A DNA stretch of 64,000 bases from Caulobacter sp. RHG1 (GTDB lineage Bacteria > Pseudomonadota > Alphaproteobacteria > Caulobacterales > Caulobacteraceae): contig NZ_SMZP01000002.1 in NCBI RefSeq assembly GCF_013181195.1, forward strand, positions 620,001-684,000, read 5' to 3'. A program made the position numbers and the translations under genes. A model generated the notes under the pieces. The model saw nothing but the letters and a program-made list of their open reading frames with translations, searched no databases and was not told the DNA's origin. Positions 26,147 to 33,773 of this stretch are shown one piece after another (within the stretch, counting starts at the first letter, position 1; each line of letters starts with the position of its first letter).

Positions 26147-27201
26147 TGGACCCGCGCTTCGCGATCGTCGGCTGCTACACCACCCCCGACCGCCGCGGCC
26201 GGGGCCTGGGGATCGAGGTGTTCGCCCTCGACTCTCCGGGCCCGCGCTGGCGCCACATCGCCACAACGCCGGCGGACAATCCGTCCTACCTCGTCATGGA
26301 CGCCGCCCAGCGCACGCTCTACGTCGCCCACGGCGCCCTGCCGACCATCAGCGCCTATCGCTTCGACGCCGCCACCGGCGCGCTATCATTGCTGGGCGTC
26401 CAGGACGCCGGCGGCGTCAATCCGGTCCACCTGGTCATGACGCCGGACGGTCGGCATCTGCTGGCGGCCAACTACAGCTCCGGAACGCTTGTCGCCCTGC
26501 CGATCCTGGCGAACGGCGCCCTGGGGTCCCCGCGCCATCGGCTGCAGCTCGCAGGACGGCCCGGACCGGTCGCCGGCGAACAGAAGGGCCCGCATCCGCA
26601 CAACATGCCGCTCTCCCCCCGTGGCCGCTGGCTGGTCGTGCCGGACAAGGGCCTGGACAAGATCTTCGTCGTGCAGTTTGCCCCGGACGCTGGCGGCTTC
26701 TCGATCGCCACGGAGACCATCGTCGCAGCAGGCTCAGGACCCCGCCACGCGAGGTTCCACCCCACCCTGCCGCGCCTTTACGTCAACCACGAGCTGACCG
26801 GCCGGATCGCGACCTATGCCTTCGACGAACGCAACGGCCGCCTCCTCACGATAGGCGAGGTCGCCGGCCTACCTGCCCGCTTCGACGGCTGGAACGCCTC
26901 TGGCGACATGGTGATCTCGCCGACGGGACGTCGCCTCTACGTCTCCAACCGTGGCCATGACAGCATCGCCGAGTTCGACATCGACGCCGCGACAGGGAGT
27001 CTGGCACCCGCGCGGTGGCGACCTAGCGGCGGGCATTTCCCTCGCTTCCTGGCGCTGTCGCCCGATGGCGGCTTCCTCCATGCGGCCAACCAGGATGGCG
27101 GCGTCATCGCACGACACCGTCTGGGCCCGGACGGCGCCCTGGGCGAGATCGACCTGCGGGTGGAGACGGGAAGCCCAGCCTGCATCGTCTTCGCAGGCTG
27201 A
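26146..27201 (+). CDS. Lactonase family protein (6-phosphogluconolactonase-type seven-bladed propeller)
   Basis: About 351 residues of repeated propeller blades: VHLVMTPDGRHLLAANYSSG, GPHPHNMPLSPRGRWLVVPD, GSGPRHARFHPTLPRLYVNH and GGHFPRFLALSPDGGFLHAA are the conserved blade motifs of the YbhE/Pgl family. No signal peptide is visible, so it is probably cytoplasmic. These enzymes open sugar lactones, and carboxymuconate-cyclising relatives share the fold. It starts in a TGATG overlap with the permease, suggesting that the imported compound passes through a lactone. Confidence 0.87.
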   Translation: MDPRFAIVGCYTTPDRRGRGLGIEVFALDSPGPRWRHIATTPADNPSYLVMDAAQRTLYVAHGALPTISAYRFDAATGALSLLGVQDAGGVNPVHLVMTPDGRHLLAANYSSGTLVALPILANGALGSPRHRLQLAGRPGPVAGEQKGPHPHNMPLSPRGRWLVVPDKGLDKIFVVQFAPDAGGFSIATETIVAAGSGPRHARFHPTLPRLYVNHELTGRIATYAFDERNGRLLTIGEVAGLPARFDGWNASGDMVISPTGRRLYVSNRGHDSIAEFDIDAATGSLAPARWRPSGGHFPRFLALSPDGGFLHAANQDGGVIARHRLGPDGALGEIDLRVETGSPACIVFAG

Positions 27202-27206
27202 AGACG

Positions 27207-28400
27207 CTAGTCCAACGCCTCGCCGTCCGGACGTCGGAGGCACGCGCGACTGACCTTGTCGATGGCGGTCAGGCCCAGCATGGCCAGGTTACGGTCGATC
27301 TCGGCGCGTAGCAGATCGATGGCCCTCCCCACACCCGCCACGCCGCCCATGGCCGCGGCGAAGGCGAACGGCCGGCCGACGAAGACGAACTGGGCGCCCA
27401 GGGCCAGGGCCTTGAGCACGTCGCCGCCTCGGCGGAAGCCGCTGTCGACCATCACCGGCGTGCGTCCGGCCGCAGCCACGACGCCCGGTAGCGCGACCAG
27501 CGGCGCGATCGCGCCGTCCAGCTGGCGGCCACCGTGATTGGACACGATCAAACCATCCGCGCCGGCATCGACGGCCATCCTGGCGTCCTCGGGATGAAGG
27601 ACCCCCTTGATGATCAGGCGACCTTTCCAATGGGCGCGGATGATCTGGATATGGCGCCAGCTGAGCTGACCGCGCTGGGAGTAGTCGCGCTCGGCCCGCG
27701 CCGAGATCACCGGCGCGCCGCGCTCGTGCGAGCTGTTTTCGAAGTGCGGCATGCCGTGGCGAAGCAGGGTCTGCAGGAACACGCCGACCAGCCAGCGCGG
27801 TCGCACAAGGCCATCCCAGGCCAGCCGCAGGCTGGGCCGAAGCGGCGTCCGAAAGCCCGCCCGGATGTTGTTTTCCCGATTGCCGCCCACCGCCGTATCG
27901 ACCGTGACGACCAGGGTCCCGTAGCCGGCCGCCGCGATCCGGTCGAGCATCGGCAGGATCTTGTCGGCGTCGTAGTGCAGATAGGCCTGGAACCAGGCGT
28001 CGGGATTGACCGCCACCACGTCTTCCAAGGCGATCAGCGAGGCGCCGCTCATGATGAAAGGGATATTGGCCTTGGCGGCCGCCTCGGCCAGAACGAGATC
28101 GCCGCGGTATGAGCTCAACGCGCAGATGCCCATAGGCGCGATGCCGAACGGTGCGCCCCAGGTCTTCCCGAACAGCGGGGTGGAGGTCGAGCGCTTGGAG
28201 ATCGGACGCAGAACGCGGGTGACGAAGGCCAGCCTGCGGAAAGCCACCCGGTTGGCGTCCAGGGACTGGCTATCCTCGACCCCGCCCCGGATGTACTCGA
28301 AGATGGGCCGCGGCAGGCGGCCGCGCGCCGCGATCTCGAAATCATCCAGGGCCAGATACTTGTCGAGGTGAGCGCGCGCCGCAGGCTCTGACTTGCTCAT
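27207..28400 (-). CDS. FMN-dependent alpha-hydroxyacid dehydrogenase/oxidase (LldD-like)
   Basis: 397 residues with the full FMN hydroxyacid oxidase signature: QAYLHYD, VTVDTAVGGNRENN, IKGVLHPEDARMAVDAGADG, the active-site histidine in SNHGGRQLDG, and the phosphate-binding DSGFRRGGDVLKAL...FVGRPF. The family oxidises L-lactate, glycolate, mandelate or related 2-hydroxyacids to 2-oxoacids. It starts 7 bp after the cyclase-family gene on the same strand, so the two are an operon, and it converges on the lactonase with a 5-bp gap. Substrate unassigned; a lactate-only role is less likely in this context. Confidence 0.9.
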   Translation of the reverse strand: MSKSEPAARAHLDKYLALDDFEIAARGRLPRPIFEYIRGGVEDSQSLDANRVAFRRLAFVTRVLRPISKRSTSTPLFGKTWGAPFGIAPMGICALSSYRGDLVLAEAAAKANIPFIMSGASLIALEDVVAVNPDAWFQAYLHYDADKILPMLDRIAAAGYGTLVVTVDTAVGGNRENNIRAGFRTPLRPSLRLAWDGLVRPRWLVGVFLQTLLRHGMPHFENSSHERGAPVISARAERDYSQRGQLSWRHIQIIRAHWKGRLIIKGVLHPEDARMAVDAGADGLIVSNHGGRQLDGAIAPLVALPGVVAAAGRTPVMVDSGFRRGGDVLKALALGAQFVFVGRPFAFAAAMGGVAGVGRAIDLLRAEIDRNLAMLGLTAIDKVSRACLRRPDGEALD

Positions 28401-28407
28401 GGAGGCG

Positions 28408-29442
28408 TCAGAACACGGCGATCGGATTGATCGGCACGCCGGTGGCCGTGGTCACGCGGATGGGCGCGAAATTGACCAGGAACTCCCAGCGCTTGCGCTG
28501 CGCCGCCGCGACGGCGAGTTGGCCGAGATCGGCGTTGTCGATCAGGTTCATGCCCAGCGCCACCAGCGCGAAATTGTGGGCCGGCAGATAGTCGTCTTCG
28601 TTGGTGATGGTCGTGGTCTTGGGGAACGGCACGACGCTGAGCGCCGACTCGCTGCCCAGCACCGCGATGTCGCGCTGGCGCAGCCACGGCACGACCGAGG
28701 CGTCGAGACCGGCGGCCTCCTTGCCCACGCTCCACTTGCCGACCTCGGCCTCGCGCTCCCAACGGCCGGTGCGGATGAACACCGCATCGCCCGAGCCGAT
28801 CTTGACCCCCGCCATCTTCTCCCAGGCCTCGATGTCCTCGACATAGATCGGCGTGCCGGGCTCGAGATACTTCACGCCCTTCAGGCGGGGGATGTCGACC
28901 AGCACGCCGCGGGTGAAGAAGCCTTCCTTGGCCGAAATCACCGATCCCTTGCTCAGCCCCGTCTCCATCGACAGGTGCTCGGCGGCGGTGAAGCCATTGT
29001 ACATCTTGCCGTCGTACAGGTGATGGCCGAAGGCGTCGAAGTGGGTCAGGTCGTAGCCGTGCGCGGCGATGGTCAGGCTGTCGGTCGAGCCGGTGGTGCG
29101 CTTGGGCGGACCGCTCAGCATCTTCTGCTGCACGGGCGTGCGTGGCGCCGCCTGGCCATCCTCTGGAACCGGAACGGCGATGATGTCGCGCTCCAGCGAG
29201 ACCACGAAGCCGTCCTTGACCAGCGCGGCGGCCTGCTTGCGCTTGGCGGCCGTGATCAGGTTCAGCGTGCCCTTCTGATCGTCCGCGCCCCAGCGCCCCC
29301 AGTTCGAATACTGGGTCTTCCACTTGTCGAAGATTTCCTGGGTGACGACATGGTCCTTGGGCGACTGCGCGAACGCCGGGCCGCCGAGGGCCGAGCACAG
29401 CAGGATCGCCACGGAGGCGGCGGACTTCATCTGGATCTTCAT
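28408..29442 (-). CDS. Cyclase-family metal-dependent hydrolase, exported
   Basis: About 344 residues with a signal peptide (residues 1-25, GGPAFAQ). The metal-binding motif of the cyclase/kynurenine-formamidase family (HxDxxxH) appears as THFDAFGH near residue 135, and GDAVFIRTGRWERE follows further on. Family members hydrolyse amides or lactones or dehydrate and cyclise polyketides. The ATG at 29442 gives a good signal peptide with GGGGGG upstream; the ATG at 29520 overlaps the promoter zone. An IclR-type box lies about 90 bp upstream at 29528. Confidence 0.85.
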   Translation of the reverse strand: MKIQMKSAASVAILLCSALGGPAFAQSPKDHVVTQEIFDKWKTQYSNWGRWGADDQKGTLNLITAAKRKQAAALVKDGFVVSLERDIIAVPVPEDGQAAPRTPVQQKMLSGPPKRTTGSTDSLTIAAHGYDLTHFDAFGHHLYDGKMYNGFTAAEHLSMETGLSKGSVISAKEGFFTRGVLVDIPRLKGVKYLEPGTPIYVEDIEAWEKMAGVKIGSGDAVFIRTGRWEREAEVGKWSVGKEAAGLDASVVPWLRQRDIAVLGSESALSVVPFPKTTTITNEDDYLPAHNFALVALGMNLIDNADLGQLAVAAAQRKRWEFLVNFAPIRVTTATGVPINPIAVF

Positions 29443-29527
29443 GGGTGTCCCCCCGATGCGCGCCGTACATCGCGGCGCTTCGTTCAGAGCGATGAAACCG
29501 CAATCGCTCGACATGGGCAAGATATTT

Positions 29528-29542
29528 TAGAACGACGTTTCG
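29528..29542. promoter_or_regulatory. IclR-type operator copy 6
   Basis: TAGAACGACGTTTCG: GAACG-A-CGTTTC is almost a perfect palindrome. It is in the promoter region of the cyclase/LldD operon. Confidence 0.55.
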
Positions 29543-29575
29543 TTTTGAACTTCTGACAAGCCGCTCGCAAAGAGC

Positions 29576-29603
29576 GAGGCCCGCCGAGTGATCGGCGGGC
29601 CTC
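29576..29603 (-). terminator. Hairpin terminator downstream of the second island TBDT
   Basis: GAGGCCCGCCG (29576-29586) pairs perfectly with CGGCGGGCCTC (29593-29603) around a 6-nt loop, immediately after the receptor stop at 29612. On the minus strand it is followed by GCTCTTTG rather than a long T run. Confidence 0.75.
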
Positions 29604-29611
29604 CAGTGGGC

Positions 29612-32452
29612 CTAGTATTGGAAGCGCACGCCGACGCGGATCATCCGCCCGAAGGTCTCGTAGAGCGTGCCGTTGGTGTTGACCGCCAGGTTGCCTGCGG
29701 TCGGCGCCACAGGCGGGTCGGTGTCGAGCAGGTTCTTGATGTTGAGATAGACCTGACCGCCTCCGAGCTGGGGCATGTCGTAGCTGATCTGCGTGCTCAG
29801 GAGGGTCTGGCCCTTGGACTCGCGGAAGCCCAGCTGACGGGCGTTGCGGGTGGCGTCGTAGAGACCGCCGCCGACATGCTGACCGATCAGGGTGATGCTC
29901 AGGCGATCCAGCTGATAGGTGCCCTGGACCTGCGAGCGCCAGTGCGGCTGGTTGCCGACCACTGAGCCGGCCGTGTCCAGCGTGACCAGGCCCGGCGCGG
30001 CGGTGATGAAGTGCTCGACATAGGTGGCCACGCCCCGCAGCGTCAGCCGCCCCTTCCACCAGTCGGCCCACTGATCGACCGGCACGCGATAGGTCGTCTC
30101 GATGTCAATCCCGCTTGTCTTCAGCGACGAGTAGTTCACCGGCGAGTTGCGGAACCGGACAATGTTGCCGGCCGCGTCGCGGGTGATCAGCGCGCAGAGA
30201 TCGGCGATTCCCGCAAAGCACTGGTTGACGATCATCTGGTTGTCGACCGTGGCGATCGCGCCCGCGATGCTGATGTCGTAGTAGTCGACCGACATCGACA
30301 GGCCCTGCGCCCACGATGGCTGGTAGATGACGCCGTAGGTGGTGGTGTCGGCCTTTTCCGGCTGCAGGTTCGGATTGCCGGTCGTCAGGGTCGAGATGTT
30401 CGAGACCAGGGGATTGCCGGTCCGGAATGGGTCGTTGACCGAGGCCACGCCCTGGCGGCCGGCGGTGAAGAGCTCGTTCAGGTTCGGCGCGCGGATGTCG
30501 CGCGAGCGGGTGTAGCGGAAGCGCAGGTCGTCGATCGGCTTGTAGCTGAGACCCACCTTCCAGGTCGTGACCGGGCCGCTGGTGCTGTAGTCGGCGCGAC
30601 GGGCGGCGGCGTTCAGCTCCAGCGACTTGGCCAGGAAGACGTCCTTCAGCAGCGGGACGACGGTCTCGGCATAGGCTTCCTTGATGCTGTAGCTGCCCGA
30701 CCACGGCTGCTGGTTGCCGATCTTGTAACCGCCCTGCAGCGACAGGGCGTCGGAGGTCACGACCGACGACTCCTTGCGGTATTCCAGACCCGCGGCCAGC
30801 GACACCGGGCCAGCCCAGTTGTCGAACAGCGTGCCGGAGATGTTCCAGCCGGCGGCCTTCTGGGTGTTGCGGGTGCGCGCCGGGCTCTCGGCGTTGACAT
30901 AGGCCAGGGCGGCCGCCGACGGGGCGCCGACGCCGAACGGATTGAACGCGACGCAGCCGTTGCCCGGATTGGTCAGGGTCGAGCGGCACACCGCCTGCCC
31001 CGTCACGGGGTTGATCACCGAGTCGACGGCCAAGGCGAAGTTGAAGATGTTGTTGGTCGACTTGACGATGTTCTTGTTGCGGTTCTGGCCCCACTCGACA
31101 TAGCCGGTGGTCGTCCAGCCGAAGATCTTGCCGTCGAAGCCGGTGACGAACCGCGTGGTGTAGTTCTGGTTGTCGGTGTGGGTCTTGCCGTCCTCCAGGT
31201 CCCATCGCGTCATCGTGAGGGCGTTCACGCCGGAGGCGATCATCTGATTGCGCACGCTGGTCGGCAGGAAGGCGTTGTCGCGCTGGATGGTGATGTAGGC
31301 CGTCTGCGCCGAGGCGCTATTATGGACGTTCGGTCCGTTGGTGTAGTCGGTGTGGACCGCGCCGTAGTTGCCCTCGGCAAAGACCCGGAAGCTGTCGGTG
31401 ACGTCGTAATTGACGTGAGCGAACAGGGTCTTACGGTCCAGCGGACGGTTCAACTGCTGGATCGCGGCGTTGTCGATGCCGTCGCCGCCGACCTGGGTGC
31501 CCGTCGAGGTCAGCGTGCCGAAGTCGAAGACGCGCGGGCTGCCGTCCGGATTGAAGGTGATGCCCCGGAAGCTGGCGTTGGCCGCGGCGGTCCCGCCGAC
31601 GCCGCCCAGGATCAGGCCGCCATAGCTGCTGACCAGGCGCACGTTCGAGGCGATGTTCTGCGTCGGCGAGGCCTCGGTGCCGGCCGCGCCGGGGATGTTG
31701 ATGATCTGCCAGCCTTCACGGGACCAGCCGCGCGAGGCCGCCGGGATGCCTTTGTTGTTGTAGTACTCGAAGCTGCCGATCGCATGGCCCCGGCCGCCGG
31801 CGAAGGCATGGCCCGCCGCCAGGTTGACGACCTTCTCCTTGTTGTCGCCGTGCGAGGTCTGGCCGTACTGCAGATTGCCCTTAAAGCCCTCGAACTTCTT
31901 GTTGAGGATGAAGTTGACCACGCCGCTGACGGCGTCCGAACCGTAGGCCGCCGAGGCGCCGCCGGTGACGATCTCGACGCGTTCGAGCAAGGCCGACGGG
32001 ATCAGGTTGGCGTCGACGCTGCCCGTGACGTTGGTGGCCACGAAGCGGCGGCCGTCCAGCAGGGTCAGGGTGCGGGTCGCGCCCAGGCCGCGCAGGTCCA
32101 GGAAACTCTGGCCGCCGCCGGTGCTGCCCGAGTTGCGCTGGGTGCCCGAGGTGTTGGTCAGGGCCGGCAGGGTTCGCAAGGCCTCGGACGCCGTCGAGGG
32201 CGAGGTCCGGGTCAGCTCTTCCGTCGACAGCGAGGTGACCGGCGTGGGCGTGGTGTAGCCCGTCCGGGCGATACGCGAACCCGTCACGACGACGGCGTCG
32301 ACGACGCTCTCCTCAGAGGCGCGCGACTGGGCGGCCTGCTGGGCCATCGCCGGCGCGGCGGCCAGGCACATCGTGAGAGTCAACAGGCTGGCGCCGCAGC
32401 CGAGCCATGATGAAGCAGCGCCCCTGCGCAGGGCGGTACGCGACTTTTCCAT
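29612..32452 (-). CDS. TonB-dependent receptor (catabolic island, copy 2)
   Basis: 946 residues: signal peptide (to about 38, APAMAQ), TonB-box-like VDAVVVTGSRIARTG, plug motifs PTPVTSLSTEELTR, TLTLLDGRRFVATNVTGS and VEIVTGGASAAYGSDAVSGV, and a barrel ending RVGVRFQY. It is a close paralogue of the receptor at 14421-17210; the two probably recognise related ligands. Its promoter region holds at least two IclR-type boxes (32548-32562, 32571-32585), shared with the divergent IclR gene. Confidence 0.92.
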   Translation of the reverse strand: MEKSRTALRRGAASSWLGCGASLLTLTMCLAAAPAMAQQAAQSRASEESVVDAVVVTGSRIARTGYTTPTPVTSLSTEELTRTSPSTASEALRTLPALTNTSGTQRNSGSTGGGQSFLDLRGLGATRTLTLLDGRRFVATNVTGSVDANLIPSALLERVEIVTGGASAAYGSDAVSGVVNFILNKKFEGFKGNLQYGQTSHGDNKEKVVNLAAGHAFAGGRGHAIGSFEYYNNKGIPAASRGWSREGWQIINIPGAAGTEASPTQNIASNVRLVSSYGGLILGGVGGTAAANASFRGITFNPDGSPRVFDFGTLTSTGTQVGGDGIDNAAIQQLNRPLDRKTLFAHVNYDVTDSFRVFAEGNYGAVHTDYTNGPNVHNSASAQTAYITIQRDNAFLPTSVRNQMIASGVNALTMTRWDLEDGKTHTDNQNYTTRFVTGFDGKIFGWTTTGYVEWGQNRNKNIVKSTNNIFNFALAVDSVINPVTGQAVCRSTLTNPGNGCVAFNPFGVGAPSAAALAYVNAESPARTRNTQKAAGWNISGTLFDNWAGPVSLAAGLEYRKESSVVTSDALSLQGGYKIGNQQPWSGSYSIKEAYAETVVPLLKDVFLAKSLELNAAARRADYSTSGPVTTWKVGLSYKPIDDLRFRYTRSRDIRAPNLNELFTAGRQGVASVNDPFRTGNPLVSNISTLTTGNPNLQPEKADTTTYGVIYQPSWAQGLSMSVDYYDISIAGAIATVDNQMIVNQCFAGIADLCALITRDAAGNIVRFRNSPVNYSSLKTSGIDIETTYRVPVDQWADWWKGRLTLRGVATYVEHFITAAPGLVTLDTAGSVVGNQPHWRSQVQGTYQLDRLSITLIGQHVGGGLYDATRNARQLGFRESKGQTLLSTQISYDMPQLGGGQVYLNIKNLLDTDPPVAPTAGNLAVNTNGTLYETFGRMIRVGVRFQY

Positions 32453-32547
32453 TCGTTTCCCCCGCCCCGTTTGCTGGGGCTTCTATCGTTGTCGGGCGAC
32501 CGTTGCGGCCGCTCCAGCGACGGCAAGGGACACCGTCGTTGCAATTA

Positions 32548-32562
32548 TGAAATCACGTTTCG
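32548..32562. promoter_or_regulatory. IclR-type operator copy 7
   Basis: TGAAATCACGTTTCG matches 13 of 15 positions of the shared box, about 96 bp upstream of the receptor start. Confidence 0.5.
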
Positions 32563-32570
32563 ATTTATTT

Positions 32571-32585
32571 TAAAATACCGTTTCA
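32571..32585. promoter_or_regulatory. IclR-type operator copy 8
   Basis: TAAAATACCGTTTCA matches 12 of 15 positions, 23 bp from copy 7 (about two helical turns), compatible with side-by-side dimers. Confidence 0.45.
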
Positions 32586-32634
32586 TTTATTAGACCCCAA
32601 ATTGGGAGAGCCGCCGCGCATCGCGGGTAATTTT

Positions 32635-32649
32635 CGAAATGACCTTTCA
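32635..32649. promoter_or_regulatory. IclR-type operator copy 9 (weaker)
   Basis: CGAAATGACCTTTCA keeps 12 of 15 positions of the shared box and lies about 125 bp before the IclR ATG. Confidence 0.3.
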
Positions 32650-32771
32650 AATTATCCCGACGAAGGCGTATGAGATTCCAAGGCTGCTCACGCCCAGGTG
32701 GTCGATGCGGGCGCCTGCGACCGCTCGAACGTCCTGTTCTCCGTCTTAAAGGCCCGCTGGAAGCTATCGCG

Positions 32772-33509
32772 ATGAACACCAAGGCAAGACCGCGCCCTGC
32801 CCTCTCCGGAGTCGCCTCGGCCGATCGGGTGCTGTCGATCCTGACGGCCTTCCAGATCGGCGACGACACCCTGGAACTGACGGAACTGGCCGAGCGCACC
32901 GGGCTGGTGAAGAGCACCATCATGCGCATGGCGATCTCCCTGGAGGCGGCCGGGCTCGTCGTCCGCACGCTGGATGGCCGCTATCGACTGGGCGGCGAGA
33001 TCATGCGGCTGGCCACGGCCTATCAGGAGGCCATGGACCTGGAACAACATATCCGGCCGCTGCTGCAGCACCTCGCGGTGGAGACCGGCGAGACGGCCTC
33101 GTTCTGGATCCGGCAAGGCGACAAGCGCATGTGCCTGTATCGCGAAAACTCGCTGCAGGCCCTGCGCCTGGAAGTGCCCCAGGGCACCGTGCGCGACCTC
33201 GACAAGTCGTCCGCAGCCAACGTGCTCATGGATTTTGGCGCTACGCCGCCCACCAAGACCAGCCCGACCGCGCTGCCCTACTACAGCTCCGGCGCGCATA
33301 CGCCGCTGGTGACGTCGATCTCGGTGCCGGTCTTCTCGGGCGGCGCCAGCCTGGCCGGCGCCCTGACCCTGTCGGGCCCCTCGGCGCGCCTGACGCGAGA
33401 CCGGGTGAAAGTGGTGAGCCCCGTCCTGATCGAGGTCGCGATCAATCTCAGCCGCACGTTGGGCGGCCAGACCGCTCCGCTCTACGACAACGTCCCGACC
33501 GCAGCTTAG
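32772..33509 (+). CDS. IclR-family transcriptional regulator (copy 2)
   Basis: About 245 residues. The HTH (LELTELAERTGLVKSTIMRM) is almost identical to that of the IclR protein at 17480-18256, and the effector domain (WIRQGDKRMCLYRENS ... VPVFSGGASLAGALTLSGP) is parallel to it, without the Lys/Ala tail. The near-identical recognition helix explains why the same box recurs across the island. The ATG at 32772 has GGAAG upstream; an earlier ATG at 32670 would add an unlikely 34 residues. Divergent from the paralogous TBDT. Confidence 0.9.
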   Translation: MNTKARPRPALSGVASADRVLSILTAFQIGDDTLELTELAERTGLVKSTIMRMAISLEAAGLVVRTLDGRYRLGGEIMRLATAYQEAMDLEQHIRPLLQHLAVETGETASFWIRQGDKRMCLYRENSLQALRLEVPQGTVRDLDKSSAANVLMDFGATPPTKTSPTALPYYSSGAHTPLVTSISVPVFSGGASLAGALTLSGPSARLTRDRVKVVSPVLIEVAINLSRTLGGQTAPLYDNVPTAA

Positions 33510-33591
33510 AGGACGCTTCTTCCCTCTTCACTGATCTGGGTGGCAAAGCGGCGCCCCGTGCCCCGCGGATGCGATGGGGCCAGACGAAAAA

Positions 33592-33622
33592 GGCCGGCCA
33601 ACGGTCATGACGTCGGCCGGCC
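33592..33622 (-). terminator. Rho-independent terminator for minus-strand transcription
   Basis: GGCCGGCC at 33592-33599 and 33615-33622 pair, extended by ACG/CGT, and on the minus strand the stem is followed by TTTTT. It lies about 150 bp beyond the stop of the PAS gene. Confidence 0.8.
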
Positions 33623-33773
33623 AATAGTGTCCCGCCGGTGGGGTGGCGGTAGGCTGATCAGGCTACGGAGTGTTGCACCGCCCCCACAAGGCCAAGACCG
33701 GCTGGCAAACCCGGATTGGGCCACCTGGCTGGCGCGGCGGCCAGTCGGCTCGCGGCTTGTGATCCCGGGCCCT
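33623..33773 (-). other. Structured 3' untranslated region or candidate small RNA
   Basis: 151 bp between the PAS gene stop and the minus-strand terminator. It contains GTGGGG...GCGGT pairing with ACCGC...CCCCAC and an inner GTAGGCTGATCAGGCTAC hairpin. I do not recognise an Rfam-type family. It may be a long 3' UTR or a 3'-derived small RNA. Confidence 0.3.

Larger units (their letters stand above)
32453..32771. other. Divergent control region between TBDT copy 2 and IclR copy 2
   Basis: 319 bp without a gene. The AT-rich middle (about 32540-32650) carries two good IclR-type boxes, a weaker one at 32635-32649, a right half-site CGTTGCA at 32537-32543 and a 12-bp palindrome TATTTTAAAATA at 32566-32577. 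GGAAG precedes the IclR ATG. Confidence 0.6.

Noticed and set aside
30011..32410. Long plus-strand open frame opposite the TBDT at 29612-32452 (about 799 codons)
   Set aside because: The opposite strand is a complete, well-conserved receptor. The frame is a high-GC shadow with repetitive Arg/Gly/Val composition and no recognisable domain.
33633..33695. Plus-strand GTAGGCTGATCAGGCTAC region as a known riboswitch
   Set aside because: No match to cobalamin, TPP, SAM, glycine or FMN core motifs that I can recall, and no plus-strand gene follows. Kept only as an unclassified structured segment.
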